A DNA stretch of 64,000 nucleotides from contig JASSKH010000007.1 in assembly GCA_031763025.1 (NCBI GenBank), forward strand, positions 2,881,776 through 2,945,775, read 5' to 3'. The first letter of the stretch is position 1. Each line of letters begins with the position of its first letter. The DNA is from Macrocystis pyrifera. Its lineage: Eukaryota > Sar > Phaeophyceae > Laminariales > Laminariaceae. This document shows, piece after piece, positions 1-13,000 of this stretch. Position numbers and translations under genes: made by a program. The notes under the pieces are model-generated. The model ran no database searches. It was not told where the DNA came from and saw only the letters and a program-made list of their open reading frames with translations.

Positions 1-133
1 TTCGTCCCTCCTTCTGCACCGTATTCCCCACGCTGATGTCGTTGACCGTATATCCGCACCGCACCACGCCTCACCGCCACGCGCCCAACGAACGCGCATC
101 GCCTTTTTTTTGTCCGCCGCCCGCTTCTGTCAG

Positions 134-223
134 TCGCTGCTGGCGACGAGGGTTCGCACCGTAGACCTCGTGGAAGGGGCCAAGCTTGCGTCTCAGCTCC
201 TCCAAAACGCCTTCTCTCTCGAG
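134..223 (+). CDS. PYC: Pyruvate carboxylase exon a (first exon in window)
   Basis: Thirty codons, SLLATRVRT to LLQNAFSLE, of the carboxyltransferase domain. The acceptor is cttctgtcag ending at 133 after a pyrimidine tract; the donor is gag/gtggag. The Gln that precedes SLLATR in relatives probably belongs to the previous exon. Confidence 0.9.
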
Positions 224-3200
224 GTGGAGTGGAAGTTTTCTGGGGGGTACTTGTCTTTCGGGGCAAGGAAACGGTCGCTCTTTTTTTTGTTGTTGCGTTT
301 TTTTCAACGGCTTTCTTTGCCTTTGCTGCCGGGTGGCTGGGCTGTATGTATAGTCTTTTTCAACGGTCTTCTCTGTTGCTGCGAAGCGTTTCTGTGGAAT
401 GTGACAAGTCTGTCTTTTTCTGAGCTGCTCGAGAACGCGTTTTCTCTCGAGGTTGGGGTTTTTGGATAGGTAGCTCTCTTGAGCAGGGAAACGAGTTTTT
501 TTGTTTGTTTTCGAACGGTGTTGTCTTGCCACCAGAATTTGCCTTTTTTCGGTTGACGGTCTGCTTTTTCTCAGTCGCTCGATGGCGTTCTCTCTCGTGG
601 GTGAAGTGTTGGGTAGTTCTGTTGACCCTTGAGCCGGAAAACCGTCGCTTTTTATTTATTTGTTTATTTATTTTCAAAGGTCTTATCTTGCTGCCGAGTT
701 TTTTTTTTTTTTTTTTTCAGCCGGTTGAAAGGGCGTCTCTCCACGGTAGCGGATGAACTCCTCTGCATTGATCTATAGAGGTCGAGTCGGGTCCTGCCGC
801 GGTTTTCCGGCGGTTTAATCAAGTTGAGCCTTTTAGGCCTTAAGGACTGCCCTCACTCCTACTGTGGCGACTAAACACTTGGAACTAGAGTTAGGTCTAG
901 GTAACCCCTGTAGGCCTCAAGGCCTTAAGGACTGCACTCATTCCCGTTTTGGGGACGAAATACTCGGAACGAGAGTAAGCTTTAGGTATATGTACAGTGA
1001 ACTACTGAAACTACTGTCCCTGCTGTTTTTTGCTTGTGCGTTATGTAAATATGTACTAGCTCAGGGCGTGCTTGTAGGGCAGGGCTGAGATTTCTTAACA
1101 CTGCTGCTTTTTTATTGCGTTGCGCGTACGTTCGTTGGAATTTGCGAACCTCGCGTCGGTGCCCCCCCCCCCCCCCCCCCCCCCCATTTCACAACCTTTA
1201 TCTCGGGAATATGCTGCTGAAGATGTGGGGTGGAGCGACGTTTGACGTGTGCTACCGCTTCCTCAGCGAAGACCCGTGGGAGAGGCTCAGGAAGATCCGC
1301 GCGGCGGCGCCCAACATCTGTCTACAGGTACGAGCTGCTGAGAGTGATTTTGAACTAAACGATTCCGTCGTAAGGGTGTGTTTGGTATAGATACGTGTCA
1401 AAAGCATACCGGGAGTGTTTTGCCGATTAAACACCCTCCGGTGAGGTTCGGTACGGCCTCAATGCTCTACCAAACCCTCCTGTACGGTTCGGTACGGACT
1501 TGATACCGGTACCCGACACTTGGGTAGGTTCGGTACGCCCACCAAAAGCACACTGGGTACCGGTATCCGCTGTATATGTCGAACACACTCTGGGTACGGG
1601 TATACCCTACCGAACAACTACGTTGTTTTAGGACGACAGCGTATACGTTTCTTGAATTATCTCCGTGACGATGTACGAAGCTTACCAGTTACCTCACTGA
1701 TTCCAGGCTTGGGTTTATACATCCAACAGTACTCCTGACGACAGGTAATAACAACCTCTCTTGTGTGGGATGGAAGTATATATACCAAGTATGTTTTTTT
1801 TTTTTTTTTTTTTGTTGAGCCGAACTTCGTAGTTTGTAGTTTGTATGGGGAGTTCCTCATTCTGTTGTTTTGCTTGCCTCTTTTCGTGTGTCCTGTGAAG
1901 CTTTCATAGTAGCGCGAGATTTTAGTTCGTTTCGCCATCCCTACTCAACTTCAGACTGCCGAAGTGCTGCTGCTGCTGCTGCTGCTGCCGCGACTGCATA
2001 TGCGCCTTACCGCTCGCCCCTACTGTATTTGCATGTGCGACATGTGCGTGGTATAGCTTGATGTCCGTGTTGTTGCGCCCCGCCCCGTGTTTGCTCCTCT
2101 TTTTTGCTGATTTCTTAGATGCTTATCCGTGGTTCCAATGCCGTCGGCTACACGTCCTACCCGGACAACGTGGTGACGGAATTCGTGCGCCTGGCCGCCG
2201 AAAACGGGATCGACGTGTTCCGAGTGTTCGACTGCTTCAACGACATCGACCAGATGCGGGTGTGCATCAAGGCCGTTCGCGACGCTGGCAAGGTCGCCGA
2301 GGTGAGAGAGAGAACTAACTTGAAGAAAATCCAAGCGAACGTTAAGTTCGACACAAGATTGGTACGGGTAAAGCGAATTGCTAACTTCCACGCGAGCCTC
2401 AAGTACTGGGCATGCCTTAGTGTTTATTTAGCTGGGTGAAGAGGGAGAGGTTGCCAGTCTGTCCGTCACAATAGGCACCACTTTCGTCTGTATGTGAATA
2501 CCCAACCGGTTCCTATGTTCACGGACAAGACCGGTCAAACATCCGCGCCGTCCGACTCCGTTTTTTTATTAGCCCTCAGACCACCAGCACACGCACGCAC
2601 ACACTCAGTTGACGGTTTCAAATGAATATCGACCTGCGTGAGTACCTGTTGTAGCGATAGTAAAAGGCATGCCCTATCTTCTACCAGGTGCGTTGTATTG
2701 GCACTGCTTTGAGTGATGCAGATCGGCCGGCAGTTACCGGGGGTAATAGGTATTGGGATGGTGTTTGTAGTACTTGGGAAGCGTGTCTGAGATGGCAACC
2801 AGGGTTTTCTCGCTAGGCACTCTGCCTCCTCTCGGTCTTCCGTCGTGCTCGAAAGGAACAAACCTGCTCTTAATTGCATCTCTTAGCAATGAGCATTCGT
2901 GAGTCCCGACGAGTACCTGCTCAATAGGCAAACAAACCTAACAAGGGATACATATCGTCTCAGCCTCATCTTACTACAATGGCATGTATGTAACCCCCCC
3001 CCTTTTTTTTGCAGCTGCTGCTGCTGATGATGCTGCTGCACGCACTCCATGCAGCCCCACGGGTCGGGGAGGAAACGCTTGGAAATAGTTATCGTTGCGT
3101 TTCGGGAAAAACGCCATCCTCAAATCTCGAGAGGGGCAGACATGGATGGCTGATCCCCACTGTGTCCCCCCCCCCCTCTTCGCGCCTGGTGCACGCCATG

Positions 3201-4048
3201 TCTGCCTGGTCCTTGAAAGCCCGACGTGCTCTGTACCGGCCTTGCGGGGATGCGAGGGAGTGTCTATGGTCATACGACGACGGCCATGCATGATAATGAG
3301 TACACCCCCCTCGTCACTGCGGCGTGTTTGTTTTGTTTCGTTTTGTGTTGTGTTTATTTTTTCTGCACACAGGTGTGCGTGTGCTACACGTCGGACTTGC
3401 AGACGTCTAAAATCTTCACGGTGGACTACTACAAGGGGGTGGCCAAGAGCGCCGCGGAGGCCGGTGCGCACATGATCGGCATTAAGGTGGGAGGGAGAGG
3501 GAGGGAGGGAGAGGGAGAGAGAGAGAGAGAGAGAGAGATTACCACGTGCAGTCTTCAAATGCCGACATTTATTAGTAGTAAAATGTTTTCCCCCTCGGTC
3601 GAAATAACGCCTCCAATGTTAGGGGCGTCAGTCGTTTTAATAACGATTCGCCCTAAATGCAGGTCGGCCCCGGCGGCGACGGCAAAAAACTAACCCTGCG
3701 GGTCGTTGGTCTGTTCACTAAATGGTCTGCGGCCTCTCGGCTGCTGCCCGTTTTTTGTCTTTTGGAAAAATGCCACCAAAACACGCTGGGGAGCCGCGCG
3801 GCCGCCCCTGCCGACATTGAGCCGATCAAAGGGTTGCGTTCTGGGTTAGGGATGACGTCGGCCGTAGCGCCAGCCTCGGGCCGACGCATGTAACATACAT
3901 ACAAGTTTAAAAGTGACCCACCAATGGGAGGCCCGCAGGAACGTTCGTGTTAGCCTGGCCGTCCTCCATTTATGGCGCCGATTCGTCAGGAATAGTTTTT
4001 TTTAGGTGGCCTTTCCCGTCGTCCATCTTGTCGAGATCGCCTTGTTGT

Positions 4049-4082
<34 letters not shown>

Positions 4083-7000
4083 GTTTCCCTACCTCCATAG
4101 TGGCTGGGTTTTTGTTTTTGTTTTTTTTCCCAGTGGACGCATGTTATATATTCAATAGCGGTACCTTTTTTTTTTTTTTTTTTTGCCTTGCAAGGCAAAT
4201 GTTTCTGACTGATCGGGCTTCTTAACCATTTTAGTACTGCGGTCCCATTTTGGGACGTATTACTTGGAATTTGACTGGTTTGTTCCTCACAAAAATCAGA
4301 TGCACGCCTCTCCTACCTTGTAGCGTGCTTCTACTAATAGTAACGAGTTCGTCTCGGTGCTGTACACATGTCACCGGCCTTAAGGACATGGCGGGTCTGC
4401 TGAAGCCGAGATCGGCGCCCCTGCTGATAGAGGCGATCCGATCGGTGACGGACCTTCCCATCCACTTCCACACCCACGCCACGAGCTCGTGCTCTTTGGC
4501 CACCGCGCTGGAGATGGCCCGCGCTGGCTGCGATGTCATCGACTTCGCCACGGCCTCCATGGCCGACTGCACCTCCCAACCCAGGTGAGGTTCTATTGCT
4601 ATTTTTCTTCCGTCACTTCTGTTGTTGTTATCTTCGCCCTATACTACAAGAAATATACTTGTCTGGCTCCCTCCCTTTCATATCTCAGGCCATTGGGTTA
4701 GGGCCACCCGACAGGCAGTTCTTTTTTATCCGCCGCTAGTGCAGGGCGCGCCTTCAGGTTTGTCGCGATAAAAAAGAGTGCAGAATTTTCTTCGCTCGTC
4801 GACTCACTCGCGTCTAAAAGAGTGCAGCGTGGTAGTGCACACACGCGCTGCTGTACACCATCTCTGCTATGTTCTATACCTGGTACATACCGTGCGTCTC
4901 ACGTACGTATGTACTCGTTTTGTTTTTCTGCATTAGAAAAAATCCCCTTGGCAGATGGTGGTACTGTGAAGAGGAAAGAGGCTTTTTTGAGGGGGGGGGG
5001 GGGGGGGTACGTACATAATATCAGGTACCAGGTAGGGTTTTATCTTTTGGAGGTAAGGGAATTGGGGGGTAAGTGGTGGTCTGGGACAGGAGGCGCGGGG
5101 GTAGGGGTGTGCACCTCCCAGTCCCAGCGAAAGAGGGGGGTTGTTGTTCGAAGAGGCTGCGGGTTTTGTCTCTTCTTGACAGTGGGGGAAATGGGGGGGG
5201 GTATGCCGCGAGCGCGCTTTTGTTAATGGTGATAGTAGTGGTGATGGTGTTGGTGTTGCCACTTTTTAGCCTTCCGAAGCTATCGCAAGCGGCTCTCACC
5301 TCTTGACTTTCTTGACGGTTTTTTGTGCCCGAAAAGTGCGGAGGTTGTCACCCCGTCGTATCCTTGCTTGGCCGTTATTTTGAAATCGTATCCCCGTTGT
5401 ATGATAACCCTGTACCAACAAACTCAGCCGTATCCATGCGGTACGACCGTAAAAAACCCAAAAACCCACTTGACACGTGTTTTCCCCGTTTTTGTTTTTA
5501 CCGGGCGTAACAGCCTTAAACCCACTCAACATGTATTTTTTGCCGTTTTTTTTTTTTTTTTTACCGGCCGTGAGACCCGCGTAACACGTCATTTCGCCGT
5601 TTTTGTTTTTTTTTGCCGGTCGTGACAGCCTTAACAAGAACCCAACGGACAACTATTTTCGCCGTTTTTGTTTTTTTTTACCGGCTGTAACAGCCTCTAC
5701 AGGGGACACACTCGATACACATTGTCCTTCTTTTTTTTTTCTCTTTGTTTTTTTTTTTGTCGGCCACAGCAGCCTTATATAGCGGGCAACCAACCCAGTT
5801 GACACGTTTTTTTTCGCGTTTTTTTTTTTTTTTTTTATTTTTTTTTATTCGCCGTTTTTTTTTTTCTGTTTACCGGCCTTAATAACCAGCCTTAACGGCT
5901 TCTTGGCCTCCACGGAGGGGAGCGACATGGCGCCCGAGGGCACGGGCTACCTGGGCCTGGAGCCGTACGACGTCTACTGGAGCCGCGTCCGCGACATGTA
6001 CACCCCCTTCGAGAACGGGATGAAGAGCGGTACCGCTAGGGTGTTCGACCACCAGATCCCAGGCAAGGGGGCTATTACTATTAATAGCTGGGGTTCGTGC
6101 TGATAATCATACTATTACGGGGGGCCATAGTAAATAGGACCAAATATTGTTAGTGAAAATAGGGAAATATATAGGTTTTTGTGTGTACCGTAGGTCCTAT
6201 TTACTATGGACCCCCCGTAGTAATAGGTCTGATGCTGCAGATAGATCAAAATCATGACTCACAGTAGCGAGCCTTTTTTGCTTCTTCGAACGAAAACATG
6301 AACAAGAGAATGGGTTGAGACTGCTCAAGTATTAAAAAAAACAAGTATTAATAACACTGCTGTGGGCGAAAATATATGGAGCGTTTCTGAATAGTTTTTT
6401 TTTCCGCCCAGAGTGTGTGTGTGTGCCTTATTTGGGTGTTTTTTGACAAATCGTATCGAGTTGTCCGATATATTTGTGTCCCAAAACCGAAACGAGAATA
6501 TTTATCCCACCCTCCACCTTCGCTGCGTTCGTGGTTTTCGGTCGTGTTTTTTTGTGTTGCCGCGCGTTTTTGCGTTGTCCAGGCGGGCAGTACTCTAACC
6601 TCATGGTGCAGTGCAAGAGCATGGGGATCTGGGACAAGTGGGAGGGCGTGCTGGACATGTACCGCGATGTTAACCACCTCTTCGGCGACATCGTCAAGGT
6701 GGATAGCATGTGTTGTTTGCATGTAATGTACTATAATTATAGAGTATTATACTTGTATTGGTAGGCTAGTGATATCGTACGATGTGATGTGATACAATGT
6801 GATATTTACAGTAGATGGGAAAACAAATGACAAAATGTGATACTTGTGAGGTTTGACAACGATATGGTATATGGCGTCATGTGATCGTCATGGTGTGATT
6901 TTTTTTATGATATTATGTGAGATTCCGTGACATTGTATTGATGTGATGTGATGTGATGTGGTATGTTCTGGTGTGATGTGACGATGATACGATAACCTAT

Positions 7001-10000
7001 TATCCATCAAGGCCACCGTCATCAGTGCCTTTTCTCGCCAACACGCTCGTAGAGCATGCTCGCAATTTTTAGTGACAGCCCAAGGTAAATCACAAATCCC
7101 ACGCAGGGCTACATGTGGTACAGTCCTTCCCCCCCTCCCCCCACGATCGCCACGTCCTCATTTTTGTTATTTTCTGGTTCGCTGGTCGTGTTGTCCGTGG
7201 CGTAAGGTAACTCCATCGTCGAAATGCGTGGGCGATCTGGCGTTGTACCTGGTGACAAGGGGTCTGACGGCTTCGGACGTGACCGATCCGGCAAAGAAGG
7301 GGCAAGTAGACTTCCCGGACTCCGTTGTGGCGCTGATGGAGGGCCGCCTCGGCTTCCCGCACAAGGGCTTCCCTGAGGAGGTGCGCCGTAGTGGTGCAAT
7401 AGTATTTTAGTGGCAGTAAAGGTGGTGGTGGTAATAATATTAGTTGTTGCATGCTAATGCAGTTGTGGTAGTGGTAATAGTAGTAGTAGCAGTAGTGGTA
7501 GTAGCAGTAATAGTAGTAGTAGTTGTAGTAGTGGAAGTAGTAGTAGTAGAAGTAACAGTAGTACTTTGATTTGCTCCTCATAGCCTTGCGTTGTTTACGC
7601 TGCAAGTGGTCTTGTCTTATTCGCGCTCTGGTACTATTACTCCACGTCTATTACCAGTACCACCACCACAATAGCAACCTTGTTTTGTTTACTGTGCATA
7701 CTGATACTATTGTGGTAGTGATGCTATTAATAGTGGTACTGCAGTAGATGTGGAAGTGGTCGTGGTGGTGGTCGTTGGTATGTCTTACCCGGCGGGTTTC
7801 AACACGGAGAAGGCGTTTGTTTGTCTACGTTGTGTGTATGTGTTGAGATGAAACCGTTACATCTACCCATCGGTATCCTTTGTGTGCAGGATTGTCATAG
7901 CTGACTCCTCACCGTAGAGAGATGTCATCATGATTTAGCTCTGTGACCCCAAAAAACTAAAGGACAAAAGTGAGCCATATCGCAAACACAGAGGTTGTCC
8001 AAGCCATGCACTCACAATACTCGCACCACCTTCCTCTACTGCCTCGCAGGTGTCGAAGGCTATCCTCGGAGACAAGAAGCCCTTAACGACCAGGCCCAGC
8101 GCCGCTCTCCCCCCGGCCGACTTCGCGGCAGTCAAGGCCGACCTACAGGGCGGGCGGTGCGGGGAGGTCTTGGGGGAGGTGACGGACGAGCTCGTGGTGT
8201 CATCCTTGCTCTACCCCAAGGTGAACACTGCTGTCCGTGTTTTTGTTGTTGTTATAAACGTTAATACACACTTCAGACATATCGAGCCCCGATTAATGAC
8301 CTTGATCTTTCAGGACGGGAAAGGTCCTGGTGTGTATGATCTAGCTCTCGTGTCACCGGGGGGGGAGCTGTGTGTGATCTGCATGATCTACACGGCACAG
8401 ATAGACGCGTACCACGATGGGGGAGGAATACAGCATAATTTGGCCAAGCCATTTCTTAAGGGCACTGAGGAACCGCTCAATATCGTTTGTCCCGTTTTTG
8501 GTTGACGATACAATTCGAATAATACTATTAACAACAACCCTTTTAGAACTCCAGTCCCGTTTTGTGGACAAGCCACTCAATTTTCAAGTATTTTGTCCCC
8601 CAAACGGGAGTGCAGTCCTAAAAGGGTGATGGCCGAGGTTAGGCGTCCAATTTTTTTTCTAAAAAAAATAAAGAAGATATTGTTGGATATAAGAGCGCCC
8701 CCCAAGTAAGGAGCGCCAGAAAAAATAGGTGCCACTGCTATCGTAGCATCTGCATCTATAGTCTGATAATGTATAGTCTGAATGGTCTATTAATAGAGCT
8801 TATACAAAATATAGAAAATGTACGAAACACGTAGTACGCGCGATGGATATCGCTATTTGATAGCATGAGGCTGTTTCTCACGCGATTCAGGTTTTGAGCT
8901 TCAGATTTTGACCCGATCGCTTTTTCAGCTGTAAAACTTACGCAAATCGAAACAGTCTTTTCTATGCGGAAAAATCGGATTTGTTGTGCTGCATACACGA
9001 AAGTAGATGCTTTCATTCATTGGGATCGAAAAACTACTATATTCTGCGAAAATCGAACCGCACAGAAAACAAACAGCCTCAGCTGACACACAGCTTGCAA
9101 ATATATAACTTTCGACCAATTCTTCGATCTCACAGATGGTTTATCTTCTTTTTTTTTTCAAATACATGGCAGGTTTACAATCTGTGCTACTGAATATCAT
9201 ATAAACCTGGTGTACAGATGCTGCACGTCTCATCAGCAGCTGAAGATGTAGATGTTCTTTTACCAGAGCAAACCGTGGTCTCTCCTCGGCCGTGAGGTGG
9301 AGGGTTTCGTCGGGGCCCCATGTTTTGCTAAACCTGCGTGTTGATACTTGCGACCGCGATGCTATACTTTTTTTCGAGCTCGGCGCTACACCCTTTCGCG
9401 CTGCTTGCGAGCCTACAAGTCCGCGCATCATTTTGTTTTTGTTTTTGTCTTGAGGTATAGCTGGTATATGATTACGGTACAAGTATGTGTACCAGGTATC
9501 ATTTTTTTTTTTTTCCGCTTTTATTTGTTCTTGTTTTTCCTCCTGAGGCACTTACTTGCCTGAGGTAATATTAATATTCCACTCCAGAGTTATTGGAGCC
9601 CGTCCTGTGATCACGGGCGGCATAGTGGCGGTGGGTTAATGTGAGAACAGCATCAGTCACAACAATCACACGTTCACTGCCGGGTTGGTGACCTCGTGCC
9701 CCTCGGGGTGGTAGGGTGATACCAGCCAGGGTCAACCAACAGGACGATTTTACAACGAAGTTGTTTTCGTGCTGGTTCTACGCATAGTCGGCCTTGCTGT
9801 ATACCTCTACGTGCACCGTCCGTTTTTTGTGTTTTGGTGCTGGCTGGTTCTAGCCGTCCTTGCACTACAGTAGCTACCCCAAGGTTTGCACGATATGCCT
9901 CAAGGTGTGCTAAACCCCACCCTGACGAGACGTGTGTATACGTGCGTGCAGAAACAGGGAAGAATCGGTTTCGTGTTTGGTGCTGATTCTGTATATCGTA

Positions 10001-13000
10001 GTTGTGCTTGCTTGCTTCTGTTTCCACTTTGCCCCCGAAGAAAAGGATCCGTTTTGATTGATTATTCATGTACAAACGGTACGTACTTGTTTAATTTCGA
10101 GACAGGAACGGTACCTCAAGGCGAAACCGTCCGTGTTTTTTTTTTTTTTTTTGTGTTTGGTGCCCCCCCCCGACATGCAGACCACTGCTTTTGCTTTTCC
10201 TTGCGTCTTGGTTTCTTCTTGTTCTCTTTTCGCATCAGACGGGGGGGGGGCTGAAAACAACTAGACGGGCCTTTGATATTGTCCCGGTTGCTGATTGGCG
10301 GCGGCTTCCGGGTTCCGGAGGACATTTGGTCGGCATATGTATAGGACGATGCTCAGGGTTCGAGCGACGGAAGGGAGCCGAGGGATAAGTTGCCCCGCAA
10401 AGTTCCGCAAACCCAACAAATGTGTGCGGCTTATTTTTTTGGTGTGATATCGATGTTCTGGTTGTTGTTGCTGCTGCTGGGGCCGCTACTTTCGCTTCTG
10501 CTGCGACCGCTGCTGATGCTGCTGCTGCTGCTGCCGCCACTGCTGCTGTGCTATTGATTTTGCAGCCGTCGTTGTCACATTCAGCGACCGACGCTGTGTC
10601 ACATTTCCCCACGCGTTCGCTCCTTCCTCTGCGTCTGTCCTCTCCCCACGGTGTGCGGATGCATGCTCGATGTGTTCGCCCCCACCCCCCGCCGCTCTTT
10701 TTTTCTTCTTTTGTTAGTTTCTTTACGTAATTCAATCTTGTTTCGTTTCACTTTGTTTTCATTTTCATTTTCGTTTTCACCACTTTCCACAGGTTTTCAG
10801 CGACTACCTAGACGAGATGGACAAGAGCTCCTGCCTCCTCACAAGCCTACCCACCCCAGTGTTCTGGTACGGCCTCATCGTCGGGCAAGAGTTCACCATA
10901 CAGCCGTCCAACCCGGCCGACCTCCTCCTCAAGGAAGCGGCGGCGGCGGCGCCGACTGTCATCAGGCTAGAGCGCGTCGGGCCGGCGAAGAAGGGGGGCA
11001 TGCGGACCGTGTCCTTCACCGTCGGGGGCGCCGTGCAGAACGTGGAGGTTAAGGACTCTGTGTCGGGGGATGACTTCGAGGGGCCTATGGCGGACCCGGG
11101 GAACCCGATGGAGGTATGCCTCTCTGTGTGTATGCGCTGTAAAGCGCGCTTCTGTGAACGTTGTTTTGAGCCTTTTTTAGTACGCTGTGCACTACTGTTG
11201 TACAGAAACCTATGGTGAGTGTGACTGTATTTCCAAGTGATTGAGCCCCCACAAGCACCGGTCGGCCCGATGGGCTAGTGGTGCCCTCGAATGCTGCTGA
11301 GGGTTGGTGCTGGAGTTCGGGTTGCGGCGTGGGTCGAACTTTTGAGATTGTTTTACGAAAGAAAAAGTCGAAAACGGAATCAGCTGCTCAACAGCGCCCC
11401 TACTGTTATAGCGCGATTCGATGCGAGTCGACGGGTGAAGAAAGGACCGAAGTCTTTTGTCCTCGCGATCAAAATGCAAAGCAAGAATCTCAGTAGGGAG
11501 GAGGAGGTAGAAGAGCCTGCTTTCGTGACCCCGGATGTGAGTTATGACCGACTATTACTATTACGGGGGACAATAGTAAATAGGACCTACGGTACACACA
11601 AAATCCTATATATTTTTTATATTTTCACTAACAATATGTGGTCCTATTTACTACGGTCCCCCGTAAATAGAAAGGAGGGCGCACATAATAAATAGGGTGG
11701 GAAAAAACCCAACAGGATTGCAGTGCTAAATTGGTGGCGCGTGCTATTACGAGGGACCGTAGTAAACAGGACCTACTGTACACACGAAAACCTATATATT
11801 TACCTATTTTTACTGACAATATTGGGTCCTATTTACTATGGTTTGCGGTTCTACGATAGGGGTGTTAATGTAGCACTTTTTGCCTTGCAAGGCAACTATT
11901 TCTGACTGATGGGGCGTATCGGCTAAGGAGCTAACCAACACGCTTTGTTTTTACAATCGTTATCGTGACAGACAGACCTAGCTGGTAGGCGATGGGATTG
12001 ACTTATTTCTCGTGGGTGTGAAGGTGTGCATTTTTTTTTTCTGTTTTCGAGGGCAGTTTTTTTGGGTAATGCAGATCTACGTAGAGTGCCAGAAAATTGC
12101 AGATGCGCCCCTGCTGTTGCTTTCGTCGTGGTTACCCGCCCTTACTGATGCGTGCTACGATAATCGTGGCTCGTTTCGGCTATAAAGCGTTTTCTGGGTA
12201 ACGGGAGCTCCTCAGCCCAAAGTCGTCGCAATGTCCATGTTGTTTCGCAAAATGACTTTTTTTGGCCATATTGTAGGAGTATTCATCGGGGTGCACTCGA
12301 TTTTTTGTGAGGTAAGTTTTTGGGTGACTTTTTACCACTACTGCAGTAGTGGCGCAGAGCTCCTGAACTGAGAAGCGCCAGAAAATTGCAGGTGCACCCC
12401 ACCTCTGTTTTTGCTTTTGTCGTGTGTACGGATATATATATATATATATTTATATATATTATATATATATGTGTGTATGGATGTAAATATATTGGCTTGG
12501 CTGCGTGGGATGGGGTGTTCGGTGGTGTCAGGGTGGGATGTCGTGTGTTGCTTGTGGTTTGTTGTCTACTGCTGTAGTGTGTATTCTAAGAGGGTAGAGT
12601 GTCTGTGTGGAAGGTGTTGTCAAGTTTGTAAGGGTAGAGTGGTTGTTGTCAAGCGTGGTTTACTGTGTCACACATGCGTGTATTATAAGGGAAGACTGAT
12701 GATCCGGTGTGTTTGGACCGCACTCCCGTTTCGAGGGAAAATTACTTGGAATTGGAGTCGGAAATTCATATATATATATAATATATATATACCTATGTTT
12801 TCGTGCAGTGCGGTACTAGAACGGTTAAGCGCGGGTGGGTTACTGTGCGGTGGTGTGTGTTGAGTGGAGGGACAGCAAGGGTTCCAGCCCGACAAGCGCA
12901 CTTTTGAGTGATGCTCGGTTTTGGTGTGGTCAGTTGGAAGTCTCGTGAGGAAGTGTACGTGGTCCGCTTGTATGTGTGTGTGTGTGTGTGTGTGTTTTTG

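Larger units (their letters stand above)
2302..3372 (+). other. Intron 3: contains an old LTR fragment and a repeat F copy
   Basis: 1071 bases. It carries a diverged family C LTR (2693-2975) and a minus-strand copy of dispersed repeat F (3167-3310). The remainder shows nothing recognisable. Confidence 0.6.

Noticed and set aside
7090..7605. Tyr-rich 171-residue open frame on the minus strand
   Set aside because: Produced by the GTA microsatellite of intron 8 and overlapping exon h of the other strand.
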